A stretch of 64,000 nucleotides of DNA from Acinetobacter bouvetii (GCF_902753875.1 NZ_CADDTS010000023.1:62001-126000), one strand, 5' to 3'. Positions 19,376-28,123 are shown, counted from the first letter of the stretch. The notes: a model not told the origin generated them from the letters alone. Made by a program: numbers and translations.

Positions 19376-19844
19376 GGTTGAATTGACTCTCTAAGGCTTG
19401 TTTTAATGCTGCAGATGAGAAGTTCAAACTCGCAGTCCGGGTCAGCTCATCTTCAGATTTTTCAATATTGATCACCATTTCCGGCTGGGGAATTTCATCT
19501 CCACCTTTGGATGGCCACTCAAATAAAAATAGCGCATCTGGAGTTTCTAAATAGTCACGAATACCCATGAGTTCAAGTTCATAAGGGTCATTTAAACGAT
19601 ATAAATCAAAATGGAAAATATCTTTACCCTGAATATGATAGGGCTCAACCAGAGTATAGGTTGGACTTTTTACCGCCCCTTGATGACCTAAACTTTGCAG
19701 AAAATAGCGCGTTAGCGTGGTCTTGCCTGCGCCTAAATCACCAATCAAATAAACTACGCCCGTTGTAAAATGCTGTGCCAAAACCTGTGCTAAATTTTGG
19801 GTATCGTCTTCATTGTTCAAAGCTAAATTAAATGAATACTGCAT
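19368..19844 (-). CDS. tsaE: tRNA threonylcarbamoyladenosine biosynthesis ATPase TsaE
   Basis: TsaE works with TsaB, TsaC and TsaD to form t6A37 on tRNAs that read ANN codons. The ATG at 19844 gives 158 residues, the normal length; a longer reading from 19913 adds residues with no family similarity. The Walker A motif is GDLGAGKTTLTR, near residue 35. F-D-L-Y-R-L, KSPTYTLVE and LFEWPSKG are the other family motifs. It overlaps mutL by 8 bases. Confidence 0.93.
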   Translation of the reverse strand: MQYSFNLALNNEDDTQNLAQVLAQHFTTGVVYLIGDLGAGKTTLTRYFLQSLGHQGAVKSPTYTLVEPYHIQGKDIFHFDLYRLNDPYELELMGIRDYLETPDALFLFEWPSKGGDEIPQPEMVINIEKSEDELTRTASLNFSSAALKQALESQFNHA

Positions 19845-19977
19845 ATTACTCACGACAAGATTCCAAAGAGCAAATATGATAGCATCGCACTGCTTTATTG
19901 CCCATGCACGCACTTCTAAATGTGCAATTTTTCCTATATTTGATTGTAAATGATCTTGAATTCAAGCCCCCGATCTC

Positions 19978-20883
19978 ATGCACCGTCCTGAATTTATTCC
20001 ACCTATGCTTGATGGCGTCAGCGCAAGCAAAGTCTTTCTTCCAAAAATCGATCCTGTTCCTGCAAGTGTCTATCACTACTTATGTCAGCAATTCCCGCAT
20101 ATTGCTAAGCAAGAATGGCTGCAACGCTTTAACGATGGTTTGGTCTATGATGCCGCGGGTCATGTATTAAGCTCAGATACTCCTTATATCGAAAATAGTC
20201 ATGTGTTCTACTATCGCTTTTTGGCCCATGAAATACCTGTTCCTTTTGAACATGAAATTTTATTTGAAAATGAACACTTACTTATCATTGATAAGCCACA
20301 TTTTTTAACCATCAGCCCGACCGGTCAATATGTGCAGCAAACCCTATTGGTTCGTTTAAAAAAACAGACTGGCAATGAATTTTTAACCCCGATTCACCGT
20401 CTGGACCGTGAAACGGCTGGCGTGGTTTTATTTTCCAAACAACCCGCTACACGTGCAGTGTATCAGGAGATGTTTGCAAAGCGTGAAGTTCAAAAAACTT
20501 ATCATGCCATTGCACCTTTTCAGGAACATTTAACCTTTCCCCGCCAGATCCGCTGTCGGATGGAAAAAGGACAACCGTTTTATACCATGCAAGTGGTTGA
20601 TGGAACGGTAAATAGTGAAACCGAAATTGCTTTGCTGGAACATAATTTGCATTGGGGTAAATATGAACTCAAGCCCCATACCGGAAAACAGCACCAGTTA
20701 CGTGTGCATCTCAACAGTCTAGGGATTGCAATCAAAAATGATGCATTTTATCCGCTAGTGCAACATAAAAGGGAAGATGATTTTACAGCACCGCTGCAAC
20801 TGCTGGCCAAACACATTGCATTTGTTGATCCCGTATCACGCCAAACCATGCAATTTTCTTCTAATTATGAGCTGACGTTGTAA
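19978..20883 (+). CDS. RluA family pseudouridine synthase
   Basis: This 301-residue enzyme of the RluA superfamily isomerises uridine in rRNA or tRNA. The catalytic aspartate lies in H-R-L-D-R-E-T-A-G-V near residue 140, followed by RAVYQEMFAKREVQKTY and the C-terminal KTGKQHQLRVH-like segment (here HTGKQHQLRVHL). The N-terminal domain lacks an obvious S4 fold and has Asp-Pro-Val-Pro-Ala instead, as in the subfamily annotated only as a generic pseudouridine synthase. The target position is not predictable from sequence. Confidence 0.88.
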   Translation: MHRPEFIPPMLDGVSASKVFLPKIDPVPASVYHYLCQQFPHIAKQEWLQRFNDGLVYDAAGHVLSSDTPYIENSHVFYYRFLAHEIPVPFEHEILFENEHLLIIDKPHFLTISPTGQYVQQTLLVRLKKQTGNEFLTPIHRLDRETAGVVLFSKQPATRAVYQEMFAKREVQKTYHAIAPFQEHLTFPRQIRCRMEKGQPFYTMQVVDGTVNSETEIALLEHNLHWGKYELKPHTGKQHQLRVHLNSLGIAIKNDAFYPLVQHKREDDFTAPLQLLAKHIAFVDPVSRQTMQFSSNYELTL

Positions 20884-20900
20884 TATGCTTGTCATTACAA
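20878..20900 (+). terminator. Possible terminator hairpin at the end of the pseudouridine synthase gene
   Basis: The perfect 7-base inverted repeat TTGTAAT/ATTACAA with a 9-base loop overlaps the stop codon and is followed by AT-rich sequence. The T-run is short, so this is only a possible terminator. Confidence 0.35.
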
Positions 20901-20998
20901 AATATTTTCGTAAATATGGTGTATGAATATTGAAATTACATTCAATTTGATTAAAATAAATGCTGAAAAGTTAAGTAATTAGACGTATTTAAAAAATC

Positions 20999-21334
20999 AT
21001 GAGAAAAACCGAAGTTTATCAAATACGACTTGATTCCCAAGAAAAGAAACATGCCTTTGCGGTATTTAAGCAATTAGGCATTACTCCTGCACAAGCGGTT
21101 CGACTTTTTTTCAAACAAGTTGTTTTAACTAAATCTATTCCATTTTCTATTGAAAATCAGAATATTAACCTTGATCAATTGAACAAAATCCGCAAATTAA
21201 AGCAGCAGCAAAATGCTTTGAATGCTCCTGCAGATCAAGCAGCCGCTCATGATCAAGACTTTGATTTAGATGATGATCATTTAGCCCTATTTGAAGAACT
21301 CAATGCCATTTTGGGTGAAAGTGACAAAACTTAA
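20999..21334 (+). CDS. RelB/DinJ family antitoxin-like protein, without an adjacent toxin
   Basis: The N-terminal 50 residues match the ribbon-helix-helix DNA-binding domain of RelB/DinJ antitoxins: RKTEVYQIRLDSQEK, then A-F-A-V-F-K-Q-L-G-I-T-P-A-Q-A-V-R-L-F-F. A linker rich in Gln and Ala and an acidic C-terminus (FDLDDDHLALFEEL) follow, which in true antitoxins would bind the toxin. The 111 residues are longer than typical RelB (about 80). No RelE/YafQ-type toxin follows; the next gene encodes a GNAT acetyltransferase with its own ribosome site. It may be an orphan antitoxin kept as a regulator. Confidence 0.75.
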   Translation: MRKTEVYQIRLDSQEKKHAFAVFKQLGITPAQAVRLFFKQVVLTKSIPFSIENQNINLDQLNKIRKLKQQQNALNAPADQAAAHDQDFDLDDDHLALFEELNAILGESDKT

Positions 21335-21426
21335 CAGTGTTGCATTTACAAACAATATTTAGAAAAATTCTTATAAAAACTTAGGTATGCTTCATGCAAA
21401 TACAATAAAAAAGCATGGAGTATAAA

Positions 21427-21870
21427 ATGATCGTCAGGCGTGCTTCTTTAGAAGATTTACACCCACTTTCTGTTTTGTTCGATGAATATCGCCAGTTTTA
21501 TGGTGCATCTTCTAATCTGGATTTATCTTATAAATTCTTAAAACAGCGATTTGAAAATCAAGAAAGCGTGATTTTTATTCACGTTAAAGATGATGTTTTT
21601 ACCGGCTTTATTATGCTCTATCTCGGTTTTTCGTCAGTTGCCTGTTCTACCTATTTCATACTGGATGATGTTTACGTTACCCCAACTTATCGTCGTCAGG
21701 GCTCAGCCAAGCAACTGATTGATACAGCAATTTTATTTGCTCGTCATGAGAATGCTTTAAGAATTAGCCTAGAAACTCAAAGAACCAATTATCAGTCACA
21801 TCAGTTGTATGAAAAAATGGGATTTGTGAAAGATACCGAATTTCAAATCTATCATTGCTTTCTTAAATAG
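21427..21870 (+). CDS. GNAT family N-acetyltransferase
   Basis: The ATG at 21427 follows a GGAG ribosome site and gives 147 residues; an ATG four codons earlier overlaps that site and is less likely. The acetyl-CoA-binding motif A is V-T-P-T-Y-R-R-Q-G-S-A-K-Q-L near residue 85, and the C-terminal QLYEKMGF is motif B. It belongs to the large GNAT group that acetylates small amines or protein N-termini, and the substrate is unknown. It lies 92 bases after the RelB-like gene and converges on rsuA, with ends that overlap by 8 bases. Confidence 0.87.
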   Translation: MIVRRASLEDLHPLSVLFDEYRQFYGASSNLDLSYKFLKQRFENQESVIFIHVKDDVFTGFIMLYLGFSSVACSTYFILDDVYVTPTYRRQGSAKQLIDTAILFARHENALRISLETQRTNYQSHQLYEKMGFVKDTEFQIYHCFLK

Positions 21871-22573
21871 CCATGCGCTGTTTTGCGAGATCAATTTGTA
21901 CAGGATCCAAATAGATCCATTGCCCCTCTTCAAGTTCAGGTAGCGCCAAACCACCAATTTGCTGCCGATGTAATTGCTCAACTCTATTACCTACAGCGGC
22001 CAGCATGCGCTTGACTTGATGATAGACGCCTTGATGAATAGTGAGCTGCAATTCATTATCCCCCAATTGCATCACATCGGTTGCTGCAAAAAGCCCTGCT
22101 TCATTGCGTAATTCTACGCCCTGTTCCAATTGCTGGATTTGCTCTACCGTAACAGGATCAGCCGTATGCATGCGGTAAACTTTCGCCACGTGTTTTTTAG
22201 GATGGGTTAAGGCTTGCAGAAATTGACCGTCATCAGTCAGTAGTAATAATCCACTGGTGTCCTGATCCAGACGACCTACACACTGCAAACCACGGTTTAA
22301 CAAAACATCATCAAATAAATCAAATACGCTAAAATGGTGAGTGGCCTGATGTGAACATTCATAACCCTGAGGTTTATTCAAGGCAATATAAACTTTTTCA
22401 CGATAATCAAAACTTTCACCATACACGGTAAAAGTTAAATCATTTAAGTTCAGTTTATGTTTTACGTTGCTGATGACTTCACCTTGAATGGCAACCGCAC
22501 CGTTTTTAATCAGCTGCTGGCAATGTTTGCGCGAACCAAAACCTTGCGACTGCAGCATCTTTTCCAAAAACAT
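21863..22573 (-). CDS. RsuA/RluB family pseudouridine synthase
   Basis: The product has 236 residues, with an N-terminal S4 RNA-binding domain (MFLEKMLQSQGFGSRKHC-type start) and a catalytic domain carrying V-G-R-L-D-Q-D-T-S-G-L near residue 100. Short enzymes of this form modify U516 of 16S rRNA (RsuA), and the N-terminal M-F-L-E-K-M-L-Q start favours that. RluE- or RluF-type activity cannot be ruled out. It converges with the GNAT gene. Confidence 0.87.
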   Translation of the reverse strand: MFLEKMLQSQGFGSRKHCQQLIKNGAVAIQGEVISNVKHKLNLNDLTFTVYGESFDYREKVYIALNKPQGYECSHQATHHFSVFDLFDDVLLNRGLQCVGRLDQDTSGLLLLTDDGQFLQALTHPKKHVAKVYRMHTADPVTVEQIQQLEQGVELRNEAGLFAATDVMQLGDNELQLTIHQGVYHQVKRMLAAVGNRVEQLHRQQIGGLALPELEEGQWIYLDPVQIDLAKQRMAI

Positions 22574-22720
22574 AAACTCAACCTTTTCATGACTAACGAC
22601 CCAGCATGCCGCATTCTATACTGAAATGCGCACTATTTTTATGTTTTACAGCTTTTAAAGTTAATCCTTATGCAAAACCCGATACAATAACTATTACTTG
22701 CTTCATTCTCCCTGAAAGTC

Positions 22721-23173
22721 ATGTCTAATTTAGATTTAAACCTAATCGTTCTATTGATTTTATTGGCTTGTGGCATCTTTAGTCATAATAGCGCAGTGAC
22801 CATTGCAGCCGGGGTTCTGATTGTTTTTCGCATTACCCCACTCAGTGAATATTTCCCTTATTTGCAACAACATGGGTTAAATATTGGCATCATTATTTTA
22901 ACCATTGGTGTGTTGACCCCGATTGCCAGTGGCAAAATTCCAGGTGATGCTATTTTGAAATCATTTATGAGCTGGAAATCATTACTTGCCATCGCTATTG
23001 GTGTTTTAGTCGCTTGGCTAGGTGGTCGAGGGGTCAAACTAATGACTAATCAACCAGACGTAGTTGCAGGCTTACTGATAGGTACGGTTGCAGGTGTGGC
23101 AGTATTACGCGGAGTACCTGTTGGCCCTTTAATTGCAGCGGGGATATTAACCCTGTTTATTGGACATTCTTAA
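22721..23173 (+). CDS. DUF441 family membrane protein
   Basis: This 150-residue hydrophobic protein has about four membrane helices, including the long first segment [20 protein letters not shown] and a terminal [14 protein letters not shown] helix. The pattern and length match the DUF441 (YeaL-like) family of inner-membrane proteins, for which no function is established. It stands alone between rsuA and the convergent GGDEF gene. Confidence 0.85.
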   Translation: MSNLDLNLIVLLILLACGIFSHNSAVTIAAGVLIVFRITPLSEYFPYLQQHGLNIGIIILTIGVLTPIASGKIPGDAILKSFMSWKSLLAIAIGVLVAWLGGRGVKLMTNQPDVVAGLLIGTVAGVAVLRGVPVGPLIAAGILTLFIGHS

Positions 23174-23231
23174 ATAAATATAGATGTGAAACGTATTCTG
23201 CTGAAATTGAATCTAAAAATATTCATAAACT

Positions 23232-23257
23232 ATGATTTCTAAATATTTAGAAATCAT
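23232..23257. terminator. 26-base perfect palindrome between convergent genes
   Basis: ATGATTTCTAAA-TA-TTTAGAAATCAT is a perfect inverted repeat that overlaps the last codons of the diguanylate cyclase gene (stop at 23247). It lies between two convergent genes and could serve as a bidirectional transcription end, although it lacks a clear T-run. Confidence 0.4.
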
Positions 23258-24263
23258 TCAGTTGAATCTGTTTCTTCTCTCTTTTATTTTCATACATTTT
23301 CAGGTCAGCACATTCTAATAACTGTTCTAGCCCCTGCGCATCCTCCGGATATACAGCCAGGCCAATACTTGCCCCTATGCTTAATTGCACATTTTCAAAC
23401 ACAAAAGGTAAACCACAAGATTCAGCAATACGGTTCATAGCAGATTTTGCCAGTTCCTGATTGGCGATTGAAGTTAAAATCACAGCAAATTCATCACCAC
23501 CCAAACGTGCAACCAAATCATCATGGCGCGTATTACTTAGAATACGTTTGGCAATTTCTTTTAAGGCTGCATCACCTATACGATGACCAAACTCATCATT
23601 AATCGGCTTAAGTCCATCCATATCAATCATGAGGATGCCCAGTACCTTGTTTTCAGATTTTGCTTTTTCCACACCTTGACGCAAACAGTCCAAAAATAGT
23701 GCTCTATTGGCTAATCCGGTTAGATTATCCTGAGTTGCGAGCTTATAAAGCTCCTGCGCGCCAAATTTGGTTGCGTGATACATGGCAGCAGCAATCAACT
23801 CAGACATCAGGCTTAAAATCTGTAAGTCGCCGGGTTTAAAGGCATTTACTCGTTCTGAATAAATCTTCAACACCCCAATAGGCTCACCACAGTGAATCAG
23901 TGGTACAACAGCCATAGAACGCAAACCGACACGACGACAGGCTTCACGATCTACACGAACATCATCTTCACTATCCTGACAATATAAGGTTTCATTTTGC
24001 GCAATACACAAGCCAGACAGACTGTTTTGCATTTTTAAACGCAAGCCTAAAAAATGAGATGCCCCACCGGATACTGCACGGTAAACCATATCTCCATCTT
24101 CAGCTAATTCAACCACTGCACCTTTGGCATTGGTAATACCTTGTGCCTGTTCAGCAACTAAAGTCATCACCGCATTCAAATCAAGTCCAAGCTTCGCAAT
24201 AGCTGTTTGTGTCTGAATAACAGACATAAGCTGCTTGGGTGAAGGTTGTTTAGAGTTAGGCAT
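23247..24263 (-). CDS. GAF-GGDEF diguanylate cyclase
   Basis: The 338-residue cytoplasmic protein has an N-terminal GAF sensor domain at roughly residues 25-165 and a GGDEF domain from about 170 to 330. The catalytic motif is intact (L-G-G-D-E-F), and the upstream R-H-D-D fits the RxxD inhibitory site. It should therefore make cyclic di-GMP under product feedback control. No membrane helix is seen. The ligand of the GAF domain is unknown. No EAL protein is adjacent. Confidence 0.92.
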   Translation of the reverse strand: MPNSKQPSPKQLMSVIQTQTAIAKLGLDLNAVMTLVAEQAQGITNAKGAVVELAEDGDMVYRAVSGGASHFLGLRLKMQNSLSGLCIAQNETLYCQDSEDDVRVDREACRRVGLRSMAVVPLIHCGEPIGVLKIYSERVNAFKPGDLQILSLMSELIAAAMYHATKFGAQELYKLATQDNLTGLANRALFLDCLRQGVEKAKSENKVLGILMIDMDGLKPINDEFGHRIGDAALKEIAKRILSNTRHDDLVARLGGDEFAVILTSIANQELAKSAMNRIAESCGLPFVFENVQLSIGASIGLAVYPEDAQGLEQLLECADLKMYENKREKKQIQLNDF

Positions 24264-24425
24264 ACGTAGACCCGAAATTTAAATGCGAAGAGTTGAAATA
24301 GAAGTAGGTGAATTTTAGAAATTTTCACAGAAATTGTACAGGCAGTTTTCGAGCCTTGGTTCTCATTTTCAATATTTTATGTCACATGATTAATTTTCTA
24401 GATTTTGTGTAATGCTAAATAAAAG

Positions 24426-24454
24426 AACAGACAGGGTATTTTCCCCATCTGTTT
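24426..24454 (-). terminator. Possible terminator after metR
   Basis: The imperfect inverted repeat ACAGA-c-aGGG...CCC-c-aTCTGT lies about 40 bases past the metR stop, with A/T-rich flanks. Confidence 0.4.
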
Positions 24455-24494
24455 GATTGCTCGTCTTCAGTTTTAAATTAACCTAATTGGCTAT

Positions 24495-25415
24495 TTATTC
24501 AGAATAATACTGATTACGTTTTTGCGAGAACTTGGCCAGTTGTTTTAAGAAGCCTTCAAAGTAACTTTTTTCTTTCTCTTCAATACGATAACCCGCATAT
24601 AAAGTACGACGCAATCCCGTAGAAGATACACAATCTAAACGACGCGAAGTCACCCAACCTTTTTGCTCATATTCATTCACCACCCAATCTGGAAGTGCGG
24701 CGATCCCTCGCCCGCTTGCGACCAATTGAATTAACATCTGGGTTAAATCAGTGGTGCGTATCTGCTTTGGTAAAATATTGGCTGGAATAAACAGTTTCGC
24801 CATAATATCCAAACGGTGTTTATCTACCGGGTAAGTAATCAAGGTTTCATCTGCCAGTTCTTGCACAGTTACGCGTTCCGCTCGCACCAAGGGATGAGTA
24901 TTAGATAAAACCAGACGCGATTCATATTCAAATATCGGAAAATATTCAATGCCTTTTAATGCAATTGGATCTGCGGTAATCAACAGATCAAATTCGGCAT
25001 TTTGCAAAAGCTCATGCGGATTGGCTTCAAAACCTGAAGCAAAGTCCAAGTCTACATCTGGGTATTGTTGACGATATTGATTAAGCAAAGGCATTAACCA
25101 GTCAAAACAGCTATGACATTCGGAAGAGAAAATAATACGTCCGGTCTGCCCATGCACAATGCGGGTAATGTCGGTTTGAGTAATCTGGATTTGTGGCAAT
25201 ACATCATCTGCCAGTTTCAGTAAACGCTGCCCTACATTAGAAAATGTGACTGGGCGACTGCGGCGATTGACCACCTCCACCCCATACCAATGATCCAGCT
25301 CTTTCAACTGATGAGAAAGTGCCGATGGTGTTAAGCACAAATCATTCGCAGCAGCGACCAGTGAACCATGCTCACGCAAGGCAGTTAAAGTTTTAAGATG
25401 ACGAATCTCTAGCAT
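24495..25415 (-). CDS. metR: LysR family regulator, MetR-like
   Basis: The product has 306 residues from the ATG at 25415 (M-L-E-I-R-H-L-K-T-L). A longer reading into the repeat array upstream is unlikely. The winged helix-turn-helix fills the first 60 residues (LCLTPSALSHQLKELD), and a periplasmic-binding-like effector domain follows. The opening LEIRHLKTL and the SECHSCFDWLMPLL segment match MetR, the homocysteine-responsive activator of methionine genes. No met gene is adjacent. The leader upstream of the start contains an unusual hairpin repeat array. Confidence 0.87.
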   Translation of the reverse strand: MLEIRHLKTLTALREHGSLVAAANDLCLTPSALSHQLKELDHWYGVEVVNRRSRPVTFSNVGQRLLKLADDVLPQIQITQTDITRIVHGQTGRIIFSSECHSCFDWLMPLLNQYRQQYPDVDLDFASGFEANPHELLQNAEFDLLITADPIALKGIEYFPIFEYESRLVLSNTHPLVRAERVTVQELADETLITYPVDKHRLDIMAKLFIPANILPKQIRTTDLTQMLIQLVASGRGIAALPDWVVNEYEQKGWVTSRRLDCVSSTGLRRTLYAGYRIEEKEKSYFEGFLKQLAKFSQKRNQYYSE

Positions 25416-25427
25416 GAGTGAAGACCA

Positions 25428-25733
25428 GCAAAGCACTGCTTTGCCTGAGCGCAAGACGAGAAGCTAGGCTTCGAGTGGCAAGGATCAGACAAAACGATAA
25501 AAAAAACCTTGCGCAAGACTTTCAGCTACGCTGAAAGTGCGAAGGACAACAAAAAAAGTAAGCTTTGCCTGAGCGCAAGACGAGAAGCTATGCTTCGAGT
25601 GGCAAGGATCAGACAAAACGATAAAAAAACCTTACGCAAGGCTTTCAGCTACGCTGAAAGTGCGAAGGACAACAAAAAAAGTAAGCTTTGCCTGAGCGCA
25701 AGACAAGAAGCCATGCTTCGAGTGTAAGGTTCC
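25428..25733. repeat. Hairpin-rich tandem repeat upstream of metR
   Basis: Two full copies and one partial copy of a 123-124 base unit start at 25441, 25565 and 25688. Each unit holds two different hairpins in order: GAAGC-loop-GCTTC (25460, 25584, 25707) and CTTTCAGC-tac-GCTGAAAG (25519, 25642). Both are preceded by GCGCAAGAC or a one-base variant (ACGCAAGGC at the second CTTTCAGC hairpin) and followed by an AAGGA-CAA-AAAAA-like tail, so the array reads as alternating units of about 60 bases. A further palindrome GCAAAGCA-c-TGCTTTGC (25428-25444) lies next to metR. A 72-codon open frame across the array (25509-25727) is probably only a reading of the repeat. Confidence 0.85.
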
Positions 25734-25745
25734 AGCAAAACAAAA

Positions 25746-25886
25746 ATGAATATAATTCAATATATCATTAAATTAGTTATTTTGTTTCATGTTTTATTTT
25801 ATTTGAAGATGTTTTCAACAAAAAGAAGATCTTTTAGGAAAGATCATCACCATTACTTTGCATATTGGGGGTTAACCGCGTATTAA
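25746..25886 (+). CDS. Possible 46-residue membrane peptide, unrecognised
   Basis: A short open frame begins with ATG and ends with TAA. The first 22 residues are hydrophobic (MNIIQYIIKLVILFHVLFYL), enough for one membrane helix. A basic stretch (STKRRSFRKDHHHY) and an aromatic end follow. No convincing ribosome site precedes it, and it lies in a region of decayed fragments, so it may be a remnant and not a gene. Confidence 0.25.
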   Translation: MNIIQYIIKLVILFHVLFYLKMFSTKRRSFRKDHHHYFAYWGLTAY

Positions 25887-25948
25887 GGCAAAATGTGAAC
25901 TCAAATTTGTAGAGCATAACAACTAAAAAAGAAACTATTACAGCTGAA

Positions 25949-26182
25949 ATGCTTACCAAATCTCAAGTGTTTGAAGACTTACAATGGGCAGGCTCAAATT
26001 CAACATTTTCTGTTCTATATAGCACTCATGGCTGTGCTACAGGCTACACTAAAGCTACAGCATGGGAAATAATGCAATGACTAGATACCATTGCCCACTA
26101 TATTTTACCTGAAGTAAATTCAACTCAAGAATTTAAAGCTGATTTTTCTGATTTATTGTCGCAAATTGATCATGCCAAATAA
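25949..26182 (+). pseudogene. Small unrecognised gene interrupted by an in-frame TGA
   Basis: From the ATG at 25949 the frame gives 43 codons, meets TGA at 26078, and then continues for 33 sense codons to TAA at 26180. Both halves have protein-like composition (KSQVFEDLQWAGS; later HYILPEVNSTQEFKADFSDLL). This suggests one protein of about 77 residues broken by a stop. The family is not recognised. Confidence 0.45.
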
Positions 26183-26352
26183 CTCATTTAGTCTAAATAA
26201 ATGATTGTTGTAGGACTCATGACTTTATTGTACTTGGCTGTATATTCAAAGATAAAACAACTGAAGCTGACAACATGCTTCAACCTGAAGATTGCTCATC
26301 TCCAAAGGCTATTTTTAAATACAGTAATGCGCATATATTCCCTCTTTACGCA
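26183..26352 (+). other. Non-coding or decayed stretch with a protein-like fragment
   Basis: One plus-strand frame (from about 26206, after a TAA) reads THDFIVLGCIFKDKTTEAD and onward, without a start codon, and runs into the antisense side of the next gene. This looks like the debris of another coding sequence. I see nothing else in the stretch. Confidence 0.3.
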
Positions 26353-26715
26353 TTAAGTAAAACGATAATATTCTCCAGTATCACAATCATAAAAAGTGAT
26401 ATTTGTACCAGTCACGGTAATCTCATAATAACTGGCATTGCCATAATGATAGCCTTCGTATTTTTTTATGCCTTTTTTCTTTAAACTGATAAATTCGTTA
26501 TGACCATAATCATATAGATTGAACTCACGACCAGTATTTTTACCTTCAACGATCACAGATCTGTGATGATCAAAAAGTTTTGCTTCATGCTGGTTTACAG
26601 TACCGCTAATTTGAGGGTAGTCACTTTCTTCATAATCATAGATATTGGATTTATGGTTACCAAATTCCAGTTTGGCCACCACTAAAGCTAACGCAGCTCG
26701 CTGATACTGTTTCAT
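26353..26715 (-). CDS. Hypothetical protein, unrecognised
   Basis: This 120-residue protein is rich in Tyr, Asp, His and Asn. It has an N-terminal helix (QRAALALVVAKLEFGN) that overlaps no clear signal peptide, then a likely all-beta remainder with repeated Y-D-Y and Y-Y motifs (NIYDYEESDYP, NLYDYGHNEF, YYEITVTG). I do not recognise a family. It stands alone, between a decayed region and a 297-base gap, and may be an accessory gene. Confidence 0.55.
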   Translation of the reverse strand: MKQYQRAALALVVAKLEFGNHKSNIYDYEESDYPQISGTVNQHEAKLFDHHRSVIVEGKNTGREFNLYDYGHNEFISLKKKGIKKYEGYHYGNASYYEITVTGTNITFYDCDTGEYYRFT

Positions 26716-27012
26716 AAAATTTCCTTTTTATTGTTTTAATTATCTTAATCAAATGAAGAAAATCCTGTTTTTCCATTTGAAGCATGATTGAAATTGTTTT
26801 TCTTGTCTTACAACATAGCAAATTATGTTTTTTACTTAAAGTGCTATTTTTGTAAGGTCTGGCATGTAATTACAAGCCTTGAAGCTGATTTTTTCATCTG
26901 CGAAAAACGAAAGCATGAAAGTCAACACATTCTTCTTTTTAAGATCCATTGATCAAAAAAATCATTTCATAAGCCTGTTTTAGCCCGCAAGATATATTTC
27001 ATTTTCTGAAAA
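26716..27012. other. AT-rich gap, nothing recognised
   Basis: I found no open frame, terminator or clear operator here. It must hold the promoter of the unknown gene at 26353-26715 and the end of the channel gene transcript. Confidence 0.5.
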
Positions 27013-27996
27013 TTAATCCGGTAGCTTTTCCCCACAATGCGGACAATAGGCATATTTTTCACGTTCCTGCTTTAAAGATTCTTCGCGTTGCTCGCGTATG
27101 AGTTGCAAAAGAATATCTCGTGTCTGCTCGCTCGTGAGACCAACCTGTTTACGAATCTCTTCAATCTTATCGGCGTCTTGCAGCAAGTCGATTTCAGAAC
27201 TTTGCAATAATTCCCTAAATTTTAATTCCAAATGCTGCTTACGCTGCTCCAGTTCATTCGCGAGACCAGTTGCCAAAATACCTGCAGGTAAAGCTGCCAG
27301 CCCCACGCCTAAAATGGTAATCATTGCACCCAAAAAACGCCCCCAAGGGGTAATCGGTGTAACATCACCATAACCCACAGTGGTTAAAGTCACTACTGCC
27401 CACCACATAGAGGCCGGTATAGAGCTGAACACTTCCGGTTGGGCACGGCTTTCCACCACATAAATCCCTGCCGCAGCCATTACAATCATAATAATTAAAA
27501 TAAAGATGACCGCCTGAAAAGACCCTTTTTCACGCTCAATCACGCGTAATAAAATTTGTAGCGAGACAAAATAACGTGTCAGCTTCAGCAGTCGCAACAA
27601 CCGTAGAATTCTGAGGAAACGCAAATCCAGATGTACAAAGAAATTAATATAGGCTGGCAAAATCGCAAGCAAATCAATAATAGCACCGCCACTTATAATC
27701 CAGTTTAGACGGTTTTTCCAGCCAGATTGAAAAGGATCTTTTTCCGCAACTGACCAAAATCTTAATAGATATTCCGTGCTAAAAATAACGATGGAAAAAT
27801 ATTCAAAAGCATCAAACAACCCTTGATAAGCACGGTAGATATCATTAATTGACTCCAACAGCACTGCAATCACATTACCGATAATCAGTAAAATCAGAAA
27901 ATAGTTGAGCCAGCGGCTAGAAGTGGTTTCGTAGTCTTCATTATGCAAATGATCATAAATGAATTTTCGCAACCTGAACCATGCATTAAGGGTCAT
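27013..27996 (-). CDS. Voltage-gated-like potassium channel protein
   Basis: This 327-residue membrane protein has the six-helix Kv layout. The S4-like helix is R-F-L-R-I-L-R-L-L-R-L-L-K-L near residue 130. The pore carries the potassium selectivity filter T-T-V-G-Y-G-D-V near residue 207. The cytoplasmic C-terminus is a charged, coiled-coil-prone segment that ends in a CPHCGEK zinc-ribbon-like knuckle. Such channels help set membrane potential in bacteria, but no specific role is known here. It is a single gene. Confidence 0.9.
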   Translation of the reverse strand: MTLNAWFRLRKFIYDHLHNEDYETTSSRWLNYFLILLIIGNVIAVLLESINDIYRAYQGLFDAFEYFSIVIFSTEYLLRFWSVAEKDPFQSGWKNRLNWIISGGAIIDLLAILPAYINFFVHLDLRFLRILRLLRLLKLTRYFVSLQILLRVIEREKGSFQAVIFILIIMIVMAAAGIYVVESRAQPEVFSSIPASMWWAVVTLTTVGYGDVTPITPWGRFLGAMITILGVGLAALPAGILATGLANELEQRKQHLELKFRELLQSSEIDLLQDADKIEEIRKQVGLTSEQTRDILLQLIREQREESLKQEREKYAYCPHCGEKLPD

Positions 27997-28123
27997 AAGT
28001 CGTGCATTTTATTCTAAATTTTAAGCCTTCAGTTTAACCTAAGACCAAACCCTTCGCATACAGTGACAAGATATTTTGTAAATTAGCGCAGTATACGTTG
28101 TCTGCAAAAATGCCTTATTCCGT

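Noticed and set aside
25509..25727. 72-codon open frame across the hairpin array
   Set aside because: Its sequence merely repeats the DNA unit twice (SYAESAKDNKKS...), with no ribosome site and no protein context, so I treat it as a by-product of the repeat.
25428..25733. CRISPR array
   Set aside because: Repeats are adjacent units of about 60 bases with hairpins, without unique spacers of constant length and without cas genes.
26275..26484. Plus-strand frame with a hydrophobic end
   Set aside because: Its second half is antisense to the gene at 26353-26715 and it lacks a ribosome site; only its first part is noted as debris.
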